A stretch of DNA of 64,000 nt from Roseovarius azorensis (GCF_900109455.1 NZ_FOAG01000006.1:62001-126000), one strand, 5' to 3'. Counted from the first letter of the stretch, positions 35,362 to 46,081 are shown. The notes: a model not told the origin generated them from the sequence alone. A program made the numbers and translations.

Positions 35362-37119
35362 ATGACCAAGATCGACAAAGCCAGACTGCCCAGTCGCTAT
35401 GTGACCGAAGGCCCGGCGCGTGCGCCGCACCGGTCCTATTACTATGCCATGGGCATGACCGAGGCCGAGATTCATCAGCCGCTGGTGGGTGTGGCGACCT
35501 GTTGGAACGAGGCGGCGCCTTGCAACATTGCGCTCAACCGGCAGGCGCAGGCGGTCAAGATGGGCGTTCGCGAGGCGCATGGCACGCCGCGCGAATTCAC
35601 CACGATCACGGTGACGGATGGCATCGCCATGGGGCATGAGGGAATGCGGTCGTCGCTGGCATCGCGCGAAGCGATTGCCGACACAGTGGAGCTGACGATG
35701 CGCGGGCATTGCTATGACGCGCTGGTGGGGCTGGCGGGCTGTGACAAATCCCTGCCGGGGATGATGATGGCGATGGTGCGGCTCAACGTGCCGTCGGTCT
35801 TTATCTACGGCGGCTCGATCCTGCCGGGCAAGGCGCCGCAGGTTGATGAGATCCCCGAGGATTTCCGTAGCCGTGACCTGACCGTGCAGGACATGTTCGA
35901 AGCGGTGGGGCGGCATCAGAACGGCACCATGTCCGATGCGGCGCTGGAAATGCTGGAACGGGTGGCCTGCCCGTCTGCCGGGGCGTGCGGCGGGCAATTC
36001 ACCGCCAACACCATGGCATGTGTAAGCGAGGCGATCGGTCTGGCGCTGCTCAATTCGTCGGGCATGCCAGCCCCTTATGAAAGCCGCGATCAGTATGGCG
36101 ATGCCTCGGGGCGGGCGGTGATGAACCTGCTGGAAAAGAACATCCGTGCGCGAGATGTGGTCACGCTCAAGGCGCTGGAGAATGCCGCGCGGGTGGTGGC
36201 CTGCACCGGGGGCAGCACCAATGCGGGGCTGCATCTGCCCGCGATCGCGCATGAGGCGGGAATTGATTTCTTCTTGCAGGATGTTTGCGAGATTTTCCGC
36301 GACACGCCCTATTTCGTCGATTTGAAACCGGGCGGGGCCTATGTGGCCAAGGATCTCTATGACGCGGGCGGTATTCCGGTGGTGATGAAGGAATTACGCA
36401 AGGCGGGGCTGATCCACGAGGATTGCATGACCGCGAGCGGGCGCAGCATCGGCGAGGAACTGGACATGATCACGCGCGAGGCGGACGGCCGGGTGATCTA
36501 TCCGATCGCCACGCCGATCACCAAGACCGGCGGCGTTGTCGGTCTAAAGGGCAATCTTGCCCCGACGGGGGCGATTGTGAAAGTGGCAGGCATCGCGCCC
36601 GAGCATCAGGTGTTTACCGGCCCGGCGCGGGTGTTCGAATGTGAGGAGGATGCGTTCGAGGCGGTGAAGGCGCGCGCCTATGAGGAGGGCGAGGTGATCG
36701 TCATCCGCAACGAGGGCCCCGCAGGCGGTCCCGGCATGCGCGAGATGCTCGCGACCACGGCGGCGCTGTCTGGTCAGGGAATGGGCAAGAAAGTGGCGCT
36801 GATCACCGATGGCCGGTTCTCGGGCGCCACGCGCGGGTTCTGCGTGGGCCATGTCGGCCCCGAGGCGGCGCATGGCGGACCGATTGCGCTGATCGCGACG
36901 GGCGACATGATCACGATTGACGCGATCAAGGGCGAGTTGTCGGTGGAACTGAGCGATGAGGAACTGGCCCGGCGCAAGGAGGCGTGGCCCGGCCCGCGCG
37001 AGACGATCTATGCCTCGGGCGCGTTGTGGAAATACGCGCAATTGGTGGGCGAGACCTACAAGGGCGCTGTCACCCATCCGGGGGCCGCGGCCGAGCGGCA
37101 TATCTACATGGATCTCTGA
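35362..37119 (+). CDS. ilvD: Dihydroxy-acid dehydratase
   Basis: The 585-residue IlvD is the iron-sulfur dehydratase of valine, isoleucine and pantothenate synthesis. Cluster cysteines are visible in [27 protein letters not shown] and [17 protein letters not shown]. The substrate region reads [27 protein letters not shown]. The length is at the upper end for the family. GGGAGG precedes the ATG. The gene is expected to act alone; no other ilv gene lies in the window. Confidence 0.96.
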   Translation: MTKIDKARLPSRYVTEGPARAPHRSYYYAMGMTEAEIHQPLVGVATCWNEAAPCNIALNRQAQAVKMGVREAHGTPREFTTITVTDGIAMGHEGMRSSLASREAIADTVELTMRGHCYDALVGLAGCDKSLPGMMMAMVRLNVPSVFIYGGSILPGKAPQVDEIPEDFRSRDLTVQDMFEAVGRHQNGTMSDAALEMLERVACPSAGACGGQFTANTMACVSEAIGLALLNSSGMPAPYESRDQYGDASGRAVMNLLEKNIRARDVVTLKALENAARVVACTGGSTNAGLHLPAIAHEAGIDFFLQDVCEIFRDTPYFVDLKPGGAYVAKDLYDAGGIPVVMKELRKAGLIHEDCMTASGRSIGEELDMITREADGRVIYPIATPITKTGGVVGLKGNLAPTGAIVKVAGIAPEHQVFTGPARVFECEEDAFEAVKARAYEEGEVIVIRNEGPAGGPGMREMLATTAALSGQGMGKKVALITDGRFSGATRGFCVGHVGPEAAHGGPIALIATGDMITIDAIKGELSVELSDEELARRKEAWPGPRETIYASGALWKYAQLVGETYKGAVTHPGAAAERHIYMDL

Positions 37120-37157
37120 GCGGAGCCGGGCCTGCCGCGTGATGATCCGGGTGGATT

Positions 37158-37188
37158 GTTTCCAGATTAACGTTAATGCTATGGAAAC
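37158..37188. promoter_or_regulatory. Nested dyads upstream of the DUF6478 gene
   Basis: A 12-bp palindrome ATTAACGTTAAT (37166-37177) sits inside an outer inverted repeat GTTTCCA (37158-37164) and TGGAAAC (37182-37188). It is in the 112-base gap after ilvD and 43 bases before the next gene. Its AT content stands out from the surroundings, so it is probably a promoter or operator. Confidence 0.5.
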
Positions 37189-37231
37189 GATATGAGGGTC
37201 AGATCGGCAGAGTGTCGATTGCGGACGGGTC

Positions 37232-38008
37232 ATGCATGGTGCGGTGCAGATGAAATTCATGGATGCGATGACGCACCGGCTGGCTCTGCGGAAATGGCGC
37301 AAGGTGGCGCGCAATGCCCCGATGATGCCGCTCTCCGCCTTGCGGCGACACCGCGCGCGCGCGCGCAGGCTGATTTACGTGCTGAACGAGTTGATGTCGG
37401 TCGCGGATAGTCGGCTGACCCTGCCGATGATCGGCTCCGAGACCTTTCCCAAGCCGCATGGCACGGACTGGTCCTGGCGACCGGAACCCTGGCGCGCGCC
37501 GCTACCCGTGCAGGGACTGGCGGCGGTTACGTCAAAAACGCCACTGGGCAGCGAAGTGACGTTGTTCCATGATTGCACCCGGTCTGAGTTGTCGCTCCGT
37601 CAGTTGCGCAACAATCGCGCGGCGGACCTGGCCGCATACGGGTTGCGGATGGATGTGTTTGCCTTTGACGGCTCTTTCCTGTCGCTGGTTCTGGATTTGC
37701 CACAAGAAGCGATCGACGGGTTGAAGCGGCGGCATTTGATCCGCATGGATGCAATTCTGGAACTGGAAAAGCCGCTGGAAGTCTTTGCCCGGCTGAACGT
37801 CAGACACGGCCCCAACACCGAGCAGATCGTGCGCGAACTGCCGCAGAACGACAAGGCGATTACGGTCGAGTTTGATCTGGCCTATACCAACCTCAATGAA
37901 AAGCGGGTGGGGCGGGCCTGGATCGACCTGATCTTCGAGAATCCGCAGATGAGCCAGATGGTGCTGCGCGATCTGACCTTCAGCCGCCGCCCGCGTGCGG
38001 AACTGTGA
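37232..38008 (+). CDS. DUF6478-like Rhodobacterales hypothetical protein
   Basis: This encodes a 258-residue basic protein with an arginine-rich N-terminus (ALRKWRKVARNAP, RRHRARARR) and a C-terminal beta-rich part ending WIDLIFENPQMSQMVLRDL. I associate it with the DUF6478 family of Rhodobacteraceae from memory; there is no known function. Starts at 37232 and 37250 are both possible. It is followed 13 bases later by another small gene of the same strand, so they likely form a two-gene unit. Confidence 0.75.
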   Translation: MHGAVQMKFMDAMTHRLALRKWRKVARNAPMMPLSALRRHRARARRLIYVLNELMSVADSRLTLPMIGSETFPKPHGTDWSWRPEPWRAPLPVQGLAAVTSKTPLGSEVTLFHDCTRSELSLRQLRNNRAADLAAYGLRMDVFAFDGSFLSLVLDLPQEAIDGLKRRHLIRMDAILELEKPLEVFARLNVRHGPNTEQIVRELPQNDKAITVEFDLAYTNLNEKRVGRAWIDLIFENPQMSQMVLRDLTFSRRPRAEL

Positions 38009-38021
38009 GAAAGGACCGGCG

Positions 38022-38399
38022 ATGAGCGAGTGGACGCTGACCCGAACGCGCCTTGTTGGGGGAGTCTGGGAGGGAGTGCTGGCCCGGCAGGGCACCGCCA
38101 ACGATCTGCCAGAGATCGAGGTGACCCATCTGCAGGAGCCGCTTGATGGTGTCGAGGTGACCGGAAACGCTACAGAAGGGCTATGGCAGGTGCGCGTGCC
38201 GGTCCCGGTCGAACGGATCGCGGATGGCGTGCAGACATTCGTGATCCGCGACCGGCGGACAGGCGATGTGCTGGACAGTTTCGCGCTGATCGCGGGGGAT
38301 GTGCTGAGCCACGACATCCGCGCCGAAATCTCTCTCTTGCGCGAGGAACTGGATCTTCTGAAACGCGCGTTCCGGCGGCATTGTCAGGAAACGATGTAG
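38022..38399 (+). CDS. Hypothetical protein following the DUF6478 gene
   Basis: The 125-residue acidic protein has a beta-rich N-terminal two thirds and a C-terminal helix (AEISLLREELDLLKRAFRRH) that looks like a short coiled coil. AAAGGA precedes ATG 38022. I do not recognise a characterised family. Its tight spacing after the DUF6478 gene suggests that the two act together. Confidence 0.75.
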   Translation: MSEWTLTRTRLVGGVWEGVLARQGTANDLPEIEVTHLQEPLDGVEVTGNATEGLWQVRVPVPVERIADGVQTFVIRDRRTGDVLDSFALIAGDVLSHDIRAEISLLREELDLLKRAFRRHCQETM

Positions 38400-38450
38400 G
38401 TCGGATCGCCGGATATGGTCAGGCCGTCCCGGCCGCGTTAGGCTGGCGTT

Positions 38451-38936
38451 ATGGCAGAACTGTTGATTGTCTATCACTCGCGGACGGGCGGTGCTCGGCA
38501 GATGGCGGAGGCCGCCGCCGAGGGCGCGCACGATGAGGCCGCAACCGTTCTCAGGCGCGCCGATGCGGCGGGGCCTGACGATTTGTTGCGCGCCGATGGC
38601 TATATCTTTTGCGCGCCAGAAAATCTTGCCGCGATTTCCGGTATGATGAAGGAATTCTTTGACCGGTGCTATTATCCGGTGCTCGGCCGGATCGAGGGGC
38701 GGCCCTATGCCCAGATGGTGTGCGCGGGTTCGGACGGCAGCAATGCGGCGCGGCAGATCGCGCGGATTGCGCAGGGCTGGCGGCTGCGGGTGGTGCAGGA
38801 ACCGATGATCGTTTGCACCCATGCGCAGACGCCCGAGGCGATCCTGGCGGACAAGACCATTTCCGATGCCGATCTGGCAGAGTGCCGCGCGCTGGGGGCT
38901 GCTCTGGCGGCAGGACTGGAAATGGGCGCGTTCTGA
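38451..38936 (+). CDS. Flavodoxin-like NAD(P)H:FMN oxidoreductase
   Basis: The 161-residue protein has the flavodoxin phosphate-binding loop YHSRTGGARQMAEAAAEGA near the N-terminus and a flavin-contact loop APENLAAISGMMKEFFDRCYY. It is a small flavodoxin-fold reductase or NAD(P)H-dependent oxidoreductase. The electron donor and acceptor cannot be inferred from its neighbours. Confidence 0.82.
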   Translation: MAELLIVYHSRTGGARQMAEAAAEGAHDEAATVLRRADAAGPDDLLRADGYIFCAPENLAAISGMMKEFFDRCYYPVLGRIEGRPYAQMVCAGSDGSNAARQIARIAQGWRLRVVQEPMIVCTHAQTPEAILADKTISDADLAECRALGAALAAGLEMGAF

Positions 38937-39046
38937 CCGGCGGTGCATCCGGGCGGGGCAAGGGGTGACGCGGCTGGCAAATTTCCCTTGCCGATGCCGC
39001 AGGCGCGCATTTCCACTTAAGCGGTCATGGTCTATCCTATTGTGAA

Positions 39047-41560
39047 ATGGATATTGTTTTCGTCACCACCGTTGTTGCTGTTTTGTTCCTCGTCATCGGG
39101 GTGGCCGAGCCGTTGGCTGCGCGGCTGAGACTGCCCTATAGTGTGATCCTTGCCGGTCTGGGCAGTCTGATCGGGGCGGCAGCGATCTTTTTCCTGCAGA
39201 CCGATCTGACCGACGCGCTGAATCCGGTAGCGGAGGCGATTCTGGGCCTGCCGATCCGGTCCAACGTGTTTCTCTACGTGCTGCTGCCGACGCTGCTGTT
39301 TCAGGCGACGCTGGGCATGAACCTGCGCCGGATGCTGGATGACTGGGTGCCGATCCTGGTGCTGGCGGTGGTCGCGGTGGTCGTCTCGACGCTGGTGGTG
39401 GGTTATGCGCTCTCGGCAGTGAGCGCGCTGTCGCTGGCAGCCTGTCTGTTGATCGGGGCGATTGTCTCTACCACCGACCCCTCGGCGGTGGTTGCGATCT
39501 TCCGGTCGATTTCCGCGCCCCGACGGCTGACGCGAATCATCGAGGGCGAAAGCCTGCTCAACGATGCAGCGGCGATTGCGCTCTTTGGTCTGTTCATGGG
39601 GTTTGTCATGTTGGGCGTGCCGGACCCGGCGCTGGGTGAGGCGCTGGCGCAGTTTCCGGTGCTGATTGCGGGTGGTGTGCTGACCGGCTGGATTGCGGCA
39701 CGGCTGGCGGTGTGGCTCATGGCGCTCTTGGCGCGGCATGAACGGGCAGAACTTACGATCTCGGTCGCCTTGCCGTATCTGGCCTATATCGTGGCCGAGC
39801 AGAGCGTGGGTGCGTCGGGTGTGATCGCGGTCGTGGTGGCAGGGGTGACCGTTAACCTTACGGCACCGGGGCGGTTACCGCCGCAGGTCTGGACCAATCT
39901 GCGCGAAGTGTGGGAACTGCTCGCGCATTGGGCCGGAGCGCTGATCTTTATTCTGGCTGCGCTGCTCATTCCGCGGCTTCTGGAAGAGGTGCGCTGGTCG
40001 GATTTCGCATTGATCGGAGTGGTGATTCTGGCGGCGGTGGCGGCGCGGGCGGTGATCCTCTTCGGCCTTTTCCCGGTACTGAGCCTGATCCGCCTGTCGC
40101 CGGTGGTGGAGCGGCCTTATCGCGTGGCGATCCTCTGGGGGGGATTGCGCGGGGCGGTCACCCTGGCGCTGGCGCTGGCTGTCACCGAAAGTCTACGGGT
40201 GCCGATCGAGGTCAAGCGGCTGGTGGGGATACTGGCCACCGGGTTCACGCTTTTCACGTTATTTGCACAGGGCACGACGCTGCGTTGGGTGATCGGGCGT
40301 CTGGGGCTTGACCGGCTTTCGCCGATTGATCAGGCGCTCAGCAATCAGGTCATCGCCGTGGCGCTGCAGACCGTGCGCGAGGATGTCGCGCGCACCGTCG
40401 AGGATTATGACCTGACCCGAGATATCGTGCGCAGCGAGGCCAAGCGCTTTGCCGCCCGGCTGGACGAGGCGGTGAAGGCTGCGGAGGAAGAGGCCGAGAT
40501 CCTCGACCGCGAGCGGATCACGCTGGGCCTGATCGCATTGGCCGGGGCAGAGCGCGACGCGATCATCGAACAGGTGCAGGAGCGCACCGTGTCGGCGCGA
40601 TTGGCTGAACAACTCTTGTCCGATGCTGATCGGCTGATCGAGGCGACGCGGAGCGGCGGGCGCAACGGCTATCGGCGCGCGTCGAGCGAGAGTGTCGGTT
40701 ATGGGCGCATGTTCCGCATCGCCGCCCGGTTGCACAACCGCGTCAGGATTTCCCGGCCACTGGCGCGGATGATGGCGGATCGTTTCGAGATCCTGCTGTC
40801 GCAGGGGCTGATCCTGCGCGATCTGGACGGATTCATCGACGGGCGAATCCGGCGGATTCACGGGCGGCGCGTGGCCGATCTGTTGCACGAGCTGCTGGCG
40901 CGGCGGGTAGAGGCGCTGGAAACCGCACTGGAAGGGTTGCGTCTGCAATATCCGGGCTATGCCGAAGAGTTGGAGCGCCGGTTCATCCGGCGCACCGCGC
41001 TGCGGCTGGAAGAGCGTGAGTACGGTTCCATGCGTGAGGATGGATTGATCGGGCCGGAATTGTATCTGGCACTGACGCAGGATATCGCCCGTCGCCGATC
41101 AGAGGCGGAGCAGCGGCCCAAGCTGGATCTGGCCTTGCAGCGGGCCGAACTAGTGCAGCAGTTCCCGCTCTTTGCCGGGTTGGATCCGACGGCGCTGAAG
41201 CGGCTGACACGGGCGCTGAGCACCCGTTATGCGGATGCGGGCGAGATTATCATCCGCAAGGACAGTGCGCCCAGAAGCGTGTTTTTTATCGCCTCGGGTG
41301 CGGTCGAGGTCGAAAGCGCCGGTCAGATCTGGCGGCTGGGGCGCGGTGAAATGTTTGGGCAGATGGCGATTCTGATGCAGAAGCCCCGCCGCACCGAGGT
41401 CAAGGCGATCGCGCCCTCGACGCTGCTGGTGCTGAACGAGATCCGGTTCCGCAAGCTGTTGCAGCGCAGCGAGGCATTGCAGGGCGCGGTGCGGGCGAGT
41501 GCGGCGCGGCGCGGGATTTCGGCGGATGCGCTGCTTGCAGAGGTGGCAAAGGCGGGGTGA
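39047..41560 (+). CDS. CPA1-family Na+/H+ antiporter (NhaP-like) with C-terminal cyclic-nucleotide-binding-type domain
   Basis: The 837-residue protein has about twelve membrane helices in residues 1-410, with CPA1 motifs STTDPSAVVAIFRS and EGESLLNDAAAIALF, consistent with proton-coupled sodium or potassium exchange at the inner membrane. Residues about 420-700 form a long helical cytoplasmic region, and residues about 710-815 a cNMP-type beta roll (PLFAGLDPTALKRL, then GEMFGQMAILMQKPRRTEV). In the ligand cassette the usual FGE glutamate is glutamine while the following arginine is present. It ends 9 bases from rmuC, convergently. Confidence 0.9.
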   Translation: MDIVFVTTVVAVLFLVIGVAEPLAARLRLPYSVILAGLGSLIGAAAIFFLQTDLTDALNPVAEAILGLPIRSNVFLYVLLPTLLFQATLGMNLRRMLDDWVPILVLAVVAVVVSTLVVGYALSAVSALSLAACLLIGAIVSTTDPSAVVAIFRSISAPRRLTRIIEGESLLNDAAAIALFGLFMGFVMLGVPDPALGEALAQFPVLIAGGVLTGWIAARLAVWLMALLARHERAELTISVALPYLAYIVAEQSVGASGVIAVVVAGVTVNLTAPGRLPPQVWTNLREVWELLAHWAGALIFILAALLIPRLLEEVRWSDFALIGVVILAAVAARAVILFGLFPVLSLIRLSPVVERPYRVAILWGGLRGAVTLALALAVTESLRVPIEVKRLVGILATGFTLFTLFAQGTTLRWVIGRLGLDRLSPIDQALSNQVIAVALQTVREDVARTVEDYDLTRDIVRSEAKRFAARLDEAVKAAEEEAEILDRERITLGLIALAGAERDAIIEQVQERTVSARLAEQLLSDADRLIEATRSGGRNGYRRASSESVGYGRMFRIAARLHNRVRISRPLARMMADRFEILLSQGLILRDLDGFIDGRIRRIHGRRVADLLHELLARRVEALETALEGLRLQYPGYAEELERRFIRRTALRLEEREYGSMREDGLIGPELYLALTQDIARRRSEAEQRPKLDLALQRAELVQQFPLFAGLDPTALKRLTRALSTRYADAGEIIIRKDSAPRSVFFIASGAVEVESAGQIWRLGRGEMFGQMAILMQKPRRTEVKAIAPSTLLVLNEIRFRKLLQRSEALQGAVRASAARRGISADALLAEVAKAG

Positions 41561-41568
41561 GGGTGGCG

Positions 41569-42747
41569 TCAGGTCTGTCCCCGGGGTGACGGTGTTGGGA
41601 GGATCGCTGGATCGGTCTCGGGCGCGAGTTCCTCGAAGTCGAAATTGTCGAGGCGGCGCGCTCGGCGACCGGCCTTGTCAGCGGAAATCTTGATGTCGGA
41701 AATGTCCTTGGCGGCCTGATGGAAATGCCGGTCGAGATTCTCGACGCGGTTGCCCAGCCGGTCCACATCCGCGAACAGAAGGCCCAGTTCACGGCGGATC
41801 GCGCCGGCCTGCTCGCGCATCCGGGCGTCTTTCAGAATGGCGCGCATGGTGTTGAGCGTCGCCATGCAGGTGGTGGGCGAGACGATCCAGACACGGGCGG
41901 TGAATCCCTCGCGCACCAGTTCGGGGAAATTGGCGTGCAATTCTGCATAGACCGCTTCGGACGGCAGGAACATCAGCGCGCCATCGGCGGTCTCGCCCTC
42001 GATGATGTATTTCTCGGAAATGTCGCGGATATGTTTTCTGACTGCGACGCGCATGGCCTTGGCGGCCTCGTTCAAGTCCCAATCGGTTTTGGCGCGGCGC
42101 AGGGCTTCGTAGGCCTCGAGCGGGAATTTGCTGTCGATACAGATCGGACCCGGCGGATTGGGCAGGTGGATGAGGCAATCGGCGCGGCGTCCGCTCGTCA
42201 GTGTATGTTGCAGGCTGTAACTGTCCGAGGGCAGCGCCTTGGTCACGATATCGGTGAGCTGGATCTCACCAAAGGCCCCGCGCGTCTGCTTGTTGCTCAG
42301 GATATCCTGAAGCGACAGAACATCGCCCGACAGCTTGGTGATATTATCCTGCGCCTTGTCGATGGCCTGCAGGCGTTGTTGCAGATCACCGAGCGATTGC
42401 GCGGTGCGGCGGGCGGATCCCTGAAGGTTCTCTGACATCTGGTTCGACACCTCTGCAAGGCGTTTTTCCATCAGTTGAAGGAGGTGGGACTGGGCGGCAG
42501 CCTGTGCTTCGGAGACGTGGTTGAGGCCGCCTGCCAACTGGTGCTGGCCATCGCTGAGACCCTGAACGCGCTGGCCAAGCTGGTTGACCTGATAGGCCAG
42601 CGGCTCGGCCATGCGGGCGGAGCGGGCAGAGGCGCGCACCGCCATGACCAGCAGGATCAGGATCAGCAGGATCAGGCCCGCACCGAACAGGACGGCGAGA
42701 GTCAGCGGATCGTCGAGCGCATGGTTGTTGGGGCCGATCTGGATCAT
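41569..42747 (-). CDS. rmuC: RmuC-family DNA recombination protein
   Basis: The 392-residue protein has one N-terminal membrane helix ([20 protein letters not shown]), a coiled coil to about residue 135 and a RmuC nuclease-like core ([55 protein letters not shown]). RmuC limits inverted-repeat-driven rearrangement. Its ATG overlaps the mutL stop by four bases, so the two DNA-maintenance genes are coupled. Confidence 0.92.
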   Translation of the reverse strand: MIQIGPNNHALDDPLTLAVLFGAGLILLILILLVMAVRASARSARMAEPLAYQVNQLGQRVQGLSDGQHQLAGGLNHVSEAQAAAQSHLLQLMEKRLAEVSNQMSENLQGSARRTAQSLGDLQQRLQAIDKAQDNITKLSGDVLSLQDILSNKQTRGAFGEIQLTDIVTKALPSDSYSLQHTLTSGRRADCLIHLPNPPGPICIDSKFPLEAYEALRRAKTDWDLNEAAKAMRVAVRKHIRDISEKYIIEGETADGALMFLPSEAVYAELHANFPELVREGFTARVWIVSPTTCMATLNTMRAILKDARMREQAGAIRRELGLLFADVDRLGNRVENLDRHFHQAAKDISDIKISADKAGRRARRLDNFDFEELAPETDPAILPTPSPRGQT

Positions 42748-44579
42748 GTGCGGCCAAACAGACGTTCGATGTCCGACAGTTCCAGCGCGACATAGGTGGG
42801 GCGGCCGTGGTTGCACTGGCCGGACATCGGCGTGCGCTCCATCTCGCGCAGGAGTGCGTTCATCTCGTCGGCGGACATGCGGCGGCCCGAACGGACTGAA
42901 CCGTGACAGGCGACGCGGGAAAGGATCGCATCAATTCGGCTGCGCAGCGTGTGGCTGTCGCCCGCGTCCCCCAGTTCGTCAAGGATATCGCGCAGGAGGG
43001 CGGCGGCGTTGACCGGGCCGAGAATGGCCGGGGTTTCGCGCACGGCGATGATTCCGGGGCCGAAGGGTTCGATAATGAGTCCGAGGGTGGCGAGGTCATC
43101 CGCGTGTTCGGTCAGGAGGGCATGGTCAGTGTCTGACAGATCGACGATTTCAGGGATCAGTAGGGCCTGTGACGCGATACCGGCGTCGGCCATCTGTGCC
43201 TTGAGGCGTTCATAGACGAGGCGTTCGTGAGCGGCGTGCTGATCGACGATGACGAGGCCGGTGTCCGTCTGGGCGATGATGTAATTCTCGTGAACCTGCG
43301 CGCGGGCGGCCCCAAGAGGCAGGGCGGTGGGTGTGTCGTCAGGATCTTCTGTCGGCTCGATGCGGGCGCTGTAGGTCGCGGCCATATCGGCAAAGCCGGG
43401 GGACTGAGCCTGATAGGCGGCGGCGCGGGCCATGGGGGTGGGGCGGTCCATCTGGTAGATGCGCGCTGCTGCGGCCGGTTCTGGCCGGAACGCCCCCAGC
43501 GTGGCCCCGGCGACAGTGGTGGAGGCACGGTGTCCTGCCTCGGCGAGGGCGTGGCGCAAACCCGAGACGATGAGACCGCGCGCAACGCCGGGATCGCGGA
43601 ATCGGACCTCTGATTTGGCGGGGTGGACGTTGACATCGACAAGCGTCGGGTCGCAGTCGATGAAGAGTGCCGCCGCCGGGTGGCGGTCGCGGGCCAGCAC
43701 ATCCTGATAGGCGGCGCGCAGCGCGCCATGCAGCATCCGGTCGCGCACCGGACGGCCATTGACGAAGAGATACTGCGCGATCGCAGCCCCCCGCGAATAG
43801 GTGGGAAGGGCGGCGTAGCCGGTCAAGGTCAGACCGTCGCGCGTGGCAGCGAGGCGCAGCGCGTTCCCGGCGAATTCCGTGCCAAGGATATGGGCGAGGC
43901 GACCGTAGAGCGCATCGAGAAGATCGCCGGTCTCCGCCTCGGCGCGAAAGGTCACGCGGCCCTCGCCGCCGCCAGAGACATCGCGCAGGGTGAAGCCGAC
44001 GAAGGGCGCGGCCATGGCGAGGCGTTTGACGATATCGGTGATCGCCTGCGCCTCGGCCCGGTCGGAACGCATGAACTTGAGGCGTGCAGGCGTGGCGTAA
44101 AAGAGATCGCGCAGGGTGACGATGGTGCCCGAGGTGAGGGCGGCAGGCCTGACCGCGCCCACCTGTCCGCCCGAGACGGCGATTTCGCCTGCTTCATGCC
44201 CTGGCGCGCGCGATGTGATGGTCAGGCGGGCGACTGCGCCGAGCGAAGGCAGCGCCTCGCCACGAAAGCCGAAGGAGTGGATGTTGAGCAGGTCCGAGCC
44301 GTCGATCTTGGAGGTGGCGTGGCGCGCGAGTGCGAGCGGCAACTGATCGGGCGGAATGCCGCAGCCGTCATCAGTCACGCGCATCAGCGTCTTGCCGCCG
44401 TCGGCATAGGCGATCTCGATCCGGTTGGCCCCGGCATCGAGTGCGTTTTCCACCAGTTCCTTGATCGCCGAGGCGGGGCGTTCGACCACTTCACCGGCGG
44501 CGATGCGGTTGATCGCCGCCTCGTCAAGCTGACGGATCATGGGCTGATTTGCGCTTATCTTGGGGGTCGGGCTGTTCAT
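42744..44579 (-). CDS. mutL: DNA mismatch repair protein MutL (endonuclease type)
   Basis: The 611-residue MutL has a GHKL ATPase domain ([11 protein letters not shown] at 41-51, DDGCGI at 71-76, GFRGEAL at 104-110) and a C-terminal dimerisation domain. The endonuclease motif [12 protein letters not shown] is at 446-457 (DQHA-x2-E-x4-E), with a CNHGRPT zinc-site motif near the end. This fits nicking MutL of bacteria without MutH. The first ATG is used, though a start 13 codons later is possible. Confidence 0.95.
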   Translation of the reverse strand: MNSPTPKISANQPMIRQLDEAAINRIAAGEVVERPASAIKELVENALDAGANRIEIAYADGGKTLMRVTDDGCGIPPDQLPLALARHATSKIDGSDLLNIHSFGFRGEALPSLGAVARLTITSRAPGHEAGEIAVSGGQVGAVRPAALTSGTIVTLRDLFYATPARLKFMRSDRAEAQAITDIVKRLAMAAPFVGFTLRDVSGGGEGRVTFRAEAETGDLLDALYGRLAHILGTEFAGNALRLAATRDGLTLTGYAALPTYSRGAAIAQYLFVNGRPVRDRMLHGALRAAYQDVLARDRHPAAALFIDCDPTLVDVNVHPAKSEVRFRDPGVARGLIVSGLRHALAEAGHRASTTVAGATLGAFRPEPAAAARIYQMDRPTPMARAAAYQAQSPGFADMAATYSARIEPTEDPDDTPTALPLGAARAQVHENYIIAQTDTGLVIVDQHAAHERLVYERLKAQMADAGIASQALLIPEIVDLSDTDHALLTEHADDLATLGLIIEPFGPGIIAVRETPAILGPVNAAALLRDILDELGDAGDSHTLRSRIDAILSRVACHGSVRSGRRMSADEMNALLREMERTPMSGQCNHGRPTYVALELSDIERLFGRT

Positions 44580-44648
44580 GCCCCAATACTTAGCATGGTC
44601 TGGGGCGATTCTGCCAGAGAGGCCGGATGCAGCCCGGGCATGAAAAAT

Positions 44649-44668
44649 CCCGGGCGCGAACGCCCGGG
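44649..44668 (-). terminator. Rho-independent terminator of glnK-amtB
   Basis: An 8-bp perfect stem CCCGGGCG/CGCCCGGG with a 4-base loop is followed on the minus strand by ATTTTTC. It lies 34 bases after the amtB stop. Confidence 0.85.
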
Positions 44669-44702
44669 TTTCTCTCGGAGAACGGATCGGGAAGAGGCGC
44701 GA

Positions 44703-46055
44703 TCAGCCCTTGGAGAATTCGGGATAGGCCTCCATCCCCATTTCGGCCATGTCGAGACCGTTGATCTCGGTCTCTTCGTCGACGCGCAGGCCCATGCTAG
44801 CCTTGATGATCATCCAGACCACAGCCGAGGCGATCAGCACGAAGGCACCGACGATGACGATCGAGATGATCTGGGTACCAAAGCTAGCGTCCGAATTGGT
44901 CAGCGGCACCGCAAGCGTGCCCCAGATGCCCGCAAAGAGGTGCACCGGGATTGCACCGACCACATCGTCGATCTTGAGCTTGTCGAGGAAGGGCACGGCA
45001 AAGACCACGATCACGCCGCCGACTGCGCCGATCAGGGTGGCAGCCCCGAGGCTGGGGGTCAGCGGTTCCGCGGTGATCGACACCAGACCCGCCAGCGCGC
45101 CGTTCAGCACCATGGTGAGGTCCGGCTTCTTGTAGAGAAGTTGCGTCAGGATCAGTGCGGCTACGGCCCCGCCCGCCGCGGCGGTGTTGGTGTTGGCGAA
45201 GATGCGGCTGACATCGGCCACGTCACCGACGCTGCCCATGGCCAGCTGCGAGCCGCCGTTGAAGCCAAACCAGCCCAGCCACAGGATGAACATGCCGAGC
45301 GTGGCAAGTGCCAGGTTGGAGCCGGGTATCGGGTGGACCTTGCCGTCCTTGCCGTATTTGCCGATGCGCGGCCCGAGGATGATGGCCCCCGCCAGAGCGG
45401 CCCAGCCGCCCACCGAATGCACAACCGTAGAACCCGCGAAATCGAGAAAGCCCATTTCGTCAAGGAAACCGCCGCCCCATTTCCAGCTGGCCTGAAGCGG
45501 ATAGATCACGGCGGTCAGGATGATGGTAAAGACGAGGAATGGCCACAGCTTGATCCGTTCGGCCAGCGCGCCCGAAACGATCGAGGCGGTGGCGGCGCAG
45601 AACATCAGCTGAAAGATGAAGTCCGAGCCGGTCGCGGCGTAAGAATAGTCATCGGCGTCCTCTGCGGTGACCCCCACGGCTTCAAGCACACCAGGGCCCC
45701 AGACGCCGGACAGGATACCTTCGACCGACCAGGTGCCCAGCGGATACATGAGGTTATAGCCGATGAGGTAGTAGAAGATCGCCGCCAGCGAGAAGAGCGC
45801 GACGTTCTTGGTCAGCTGCATGGTCACGTTCTTGGAACGCACCAGCCCTGCCTCGAGCATGGCAAAGCCGGCGGCCATGAAGAAAACCAGAACCCCGCCG
45901 ATGAGAAAGAGCAGCGAGTTGAGGATGAACACCACATCAGTGGGCACGGCGGCGGGCGTAGCCGCTTCGGCGGTAGCCGTTGCCTCTTGGGCGAGGCCAA
46001 GCTGCGGCAGTGCGACGAGCATTGCGGCGAGGCCGAGTTTGAGCATGAAATTCAT
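44703..46055 (-). CDS. amtB: Ammonium transporter
   Basis: The 450-residue Amt/Mep channel has a cleaved signal peptide (MNFMLKLGLAAMLVALPQLGLAQ) and a linker rich in alanine and threonine, then eleven helices. Motifs include AGFAMLEAGLVRSKN, DFAGSTVVHSVGGWAALAGA and a C-terminal cytoplasmic tail that meets GlnK. GGA precedes ATG 46055. It follows glnK by 26 bases, the usual nitrogen-stress operon. Confidence 0.95.
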   Translation of the reverse strand: MNFMLKLGLAAMLVALPQLGLAQEATATAEAATPAAVPTDVVFILNSLLFLIGGVLVFFMAAGFAMLEAGLVRSKNVTMQLTKNVALFSLAAIFYYLIGYNLMYPLGTWSVEGILSGVWGPGVLEAVGVTAEDADDYSYAATGSDFIFQLMFCAATASIVSGALAERIKLWPFLVFTIILTAVIYPLQASWKWGGGFLDEMGFLDFAGSTVVHSVGGWAALAGAIILGPRIGKYGKDGKVHPIPGSNLALATLGMFILWLGWFGFNGGSQLAMGSVGDVADVSRIFANTNTAAAGGAVAALILTQLLYKKPDLTMVLNGALAGLVSITAEPLTPSLGAATLIGAVGGVIVVFAVPFLDKLKIDDVVGAIPVHLFAGIWGTLAVPLTNSDASFGTQIISIVIVGAFVLIASAVVWMIIKASMGLRVDEETEINGLDMAEMGMEAYPEFSKG

Positions 46056-46081
46056 TGGTCTGTCCTTTCCCCTGCGCGCGA

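Noticed and set aside
33369..35639. A 756-codon plus-strand frame across accD and the CPBP gene
   Set aside because: It covers two well-supported minus-strand genes and part of ilvD in a different frame, and shows no domain.
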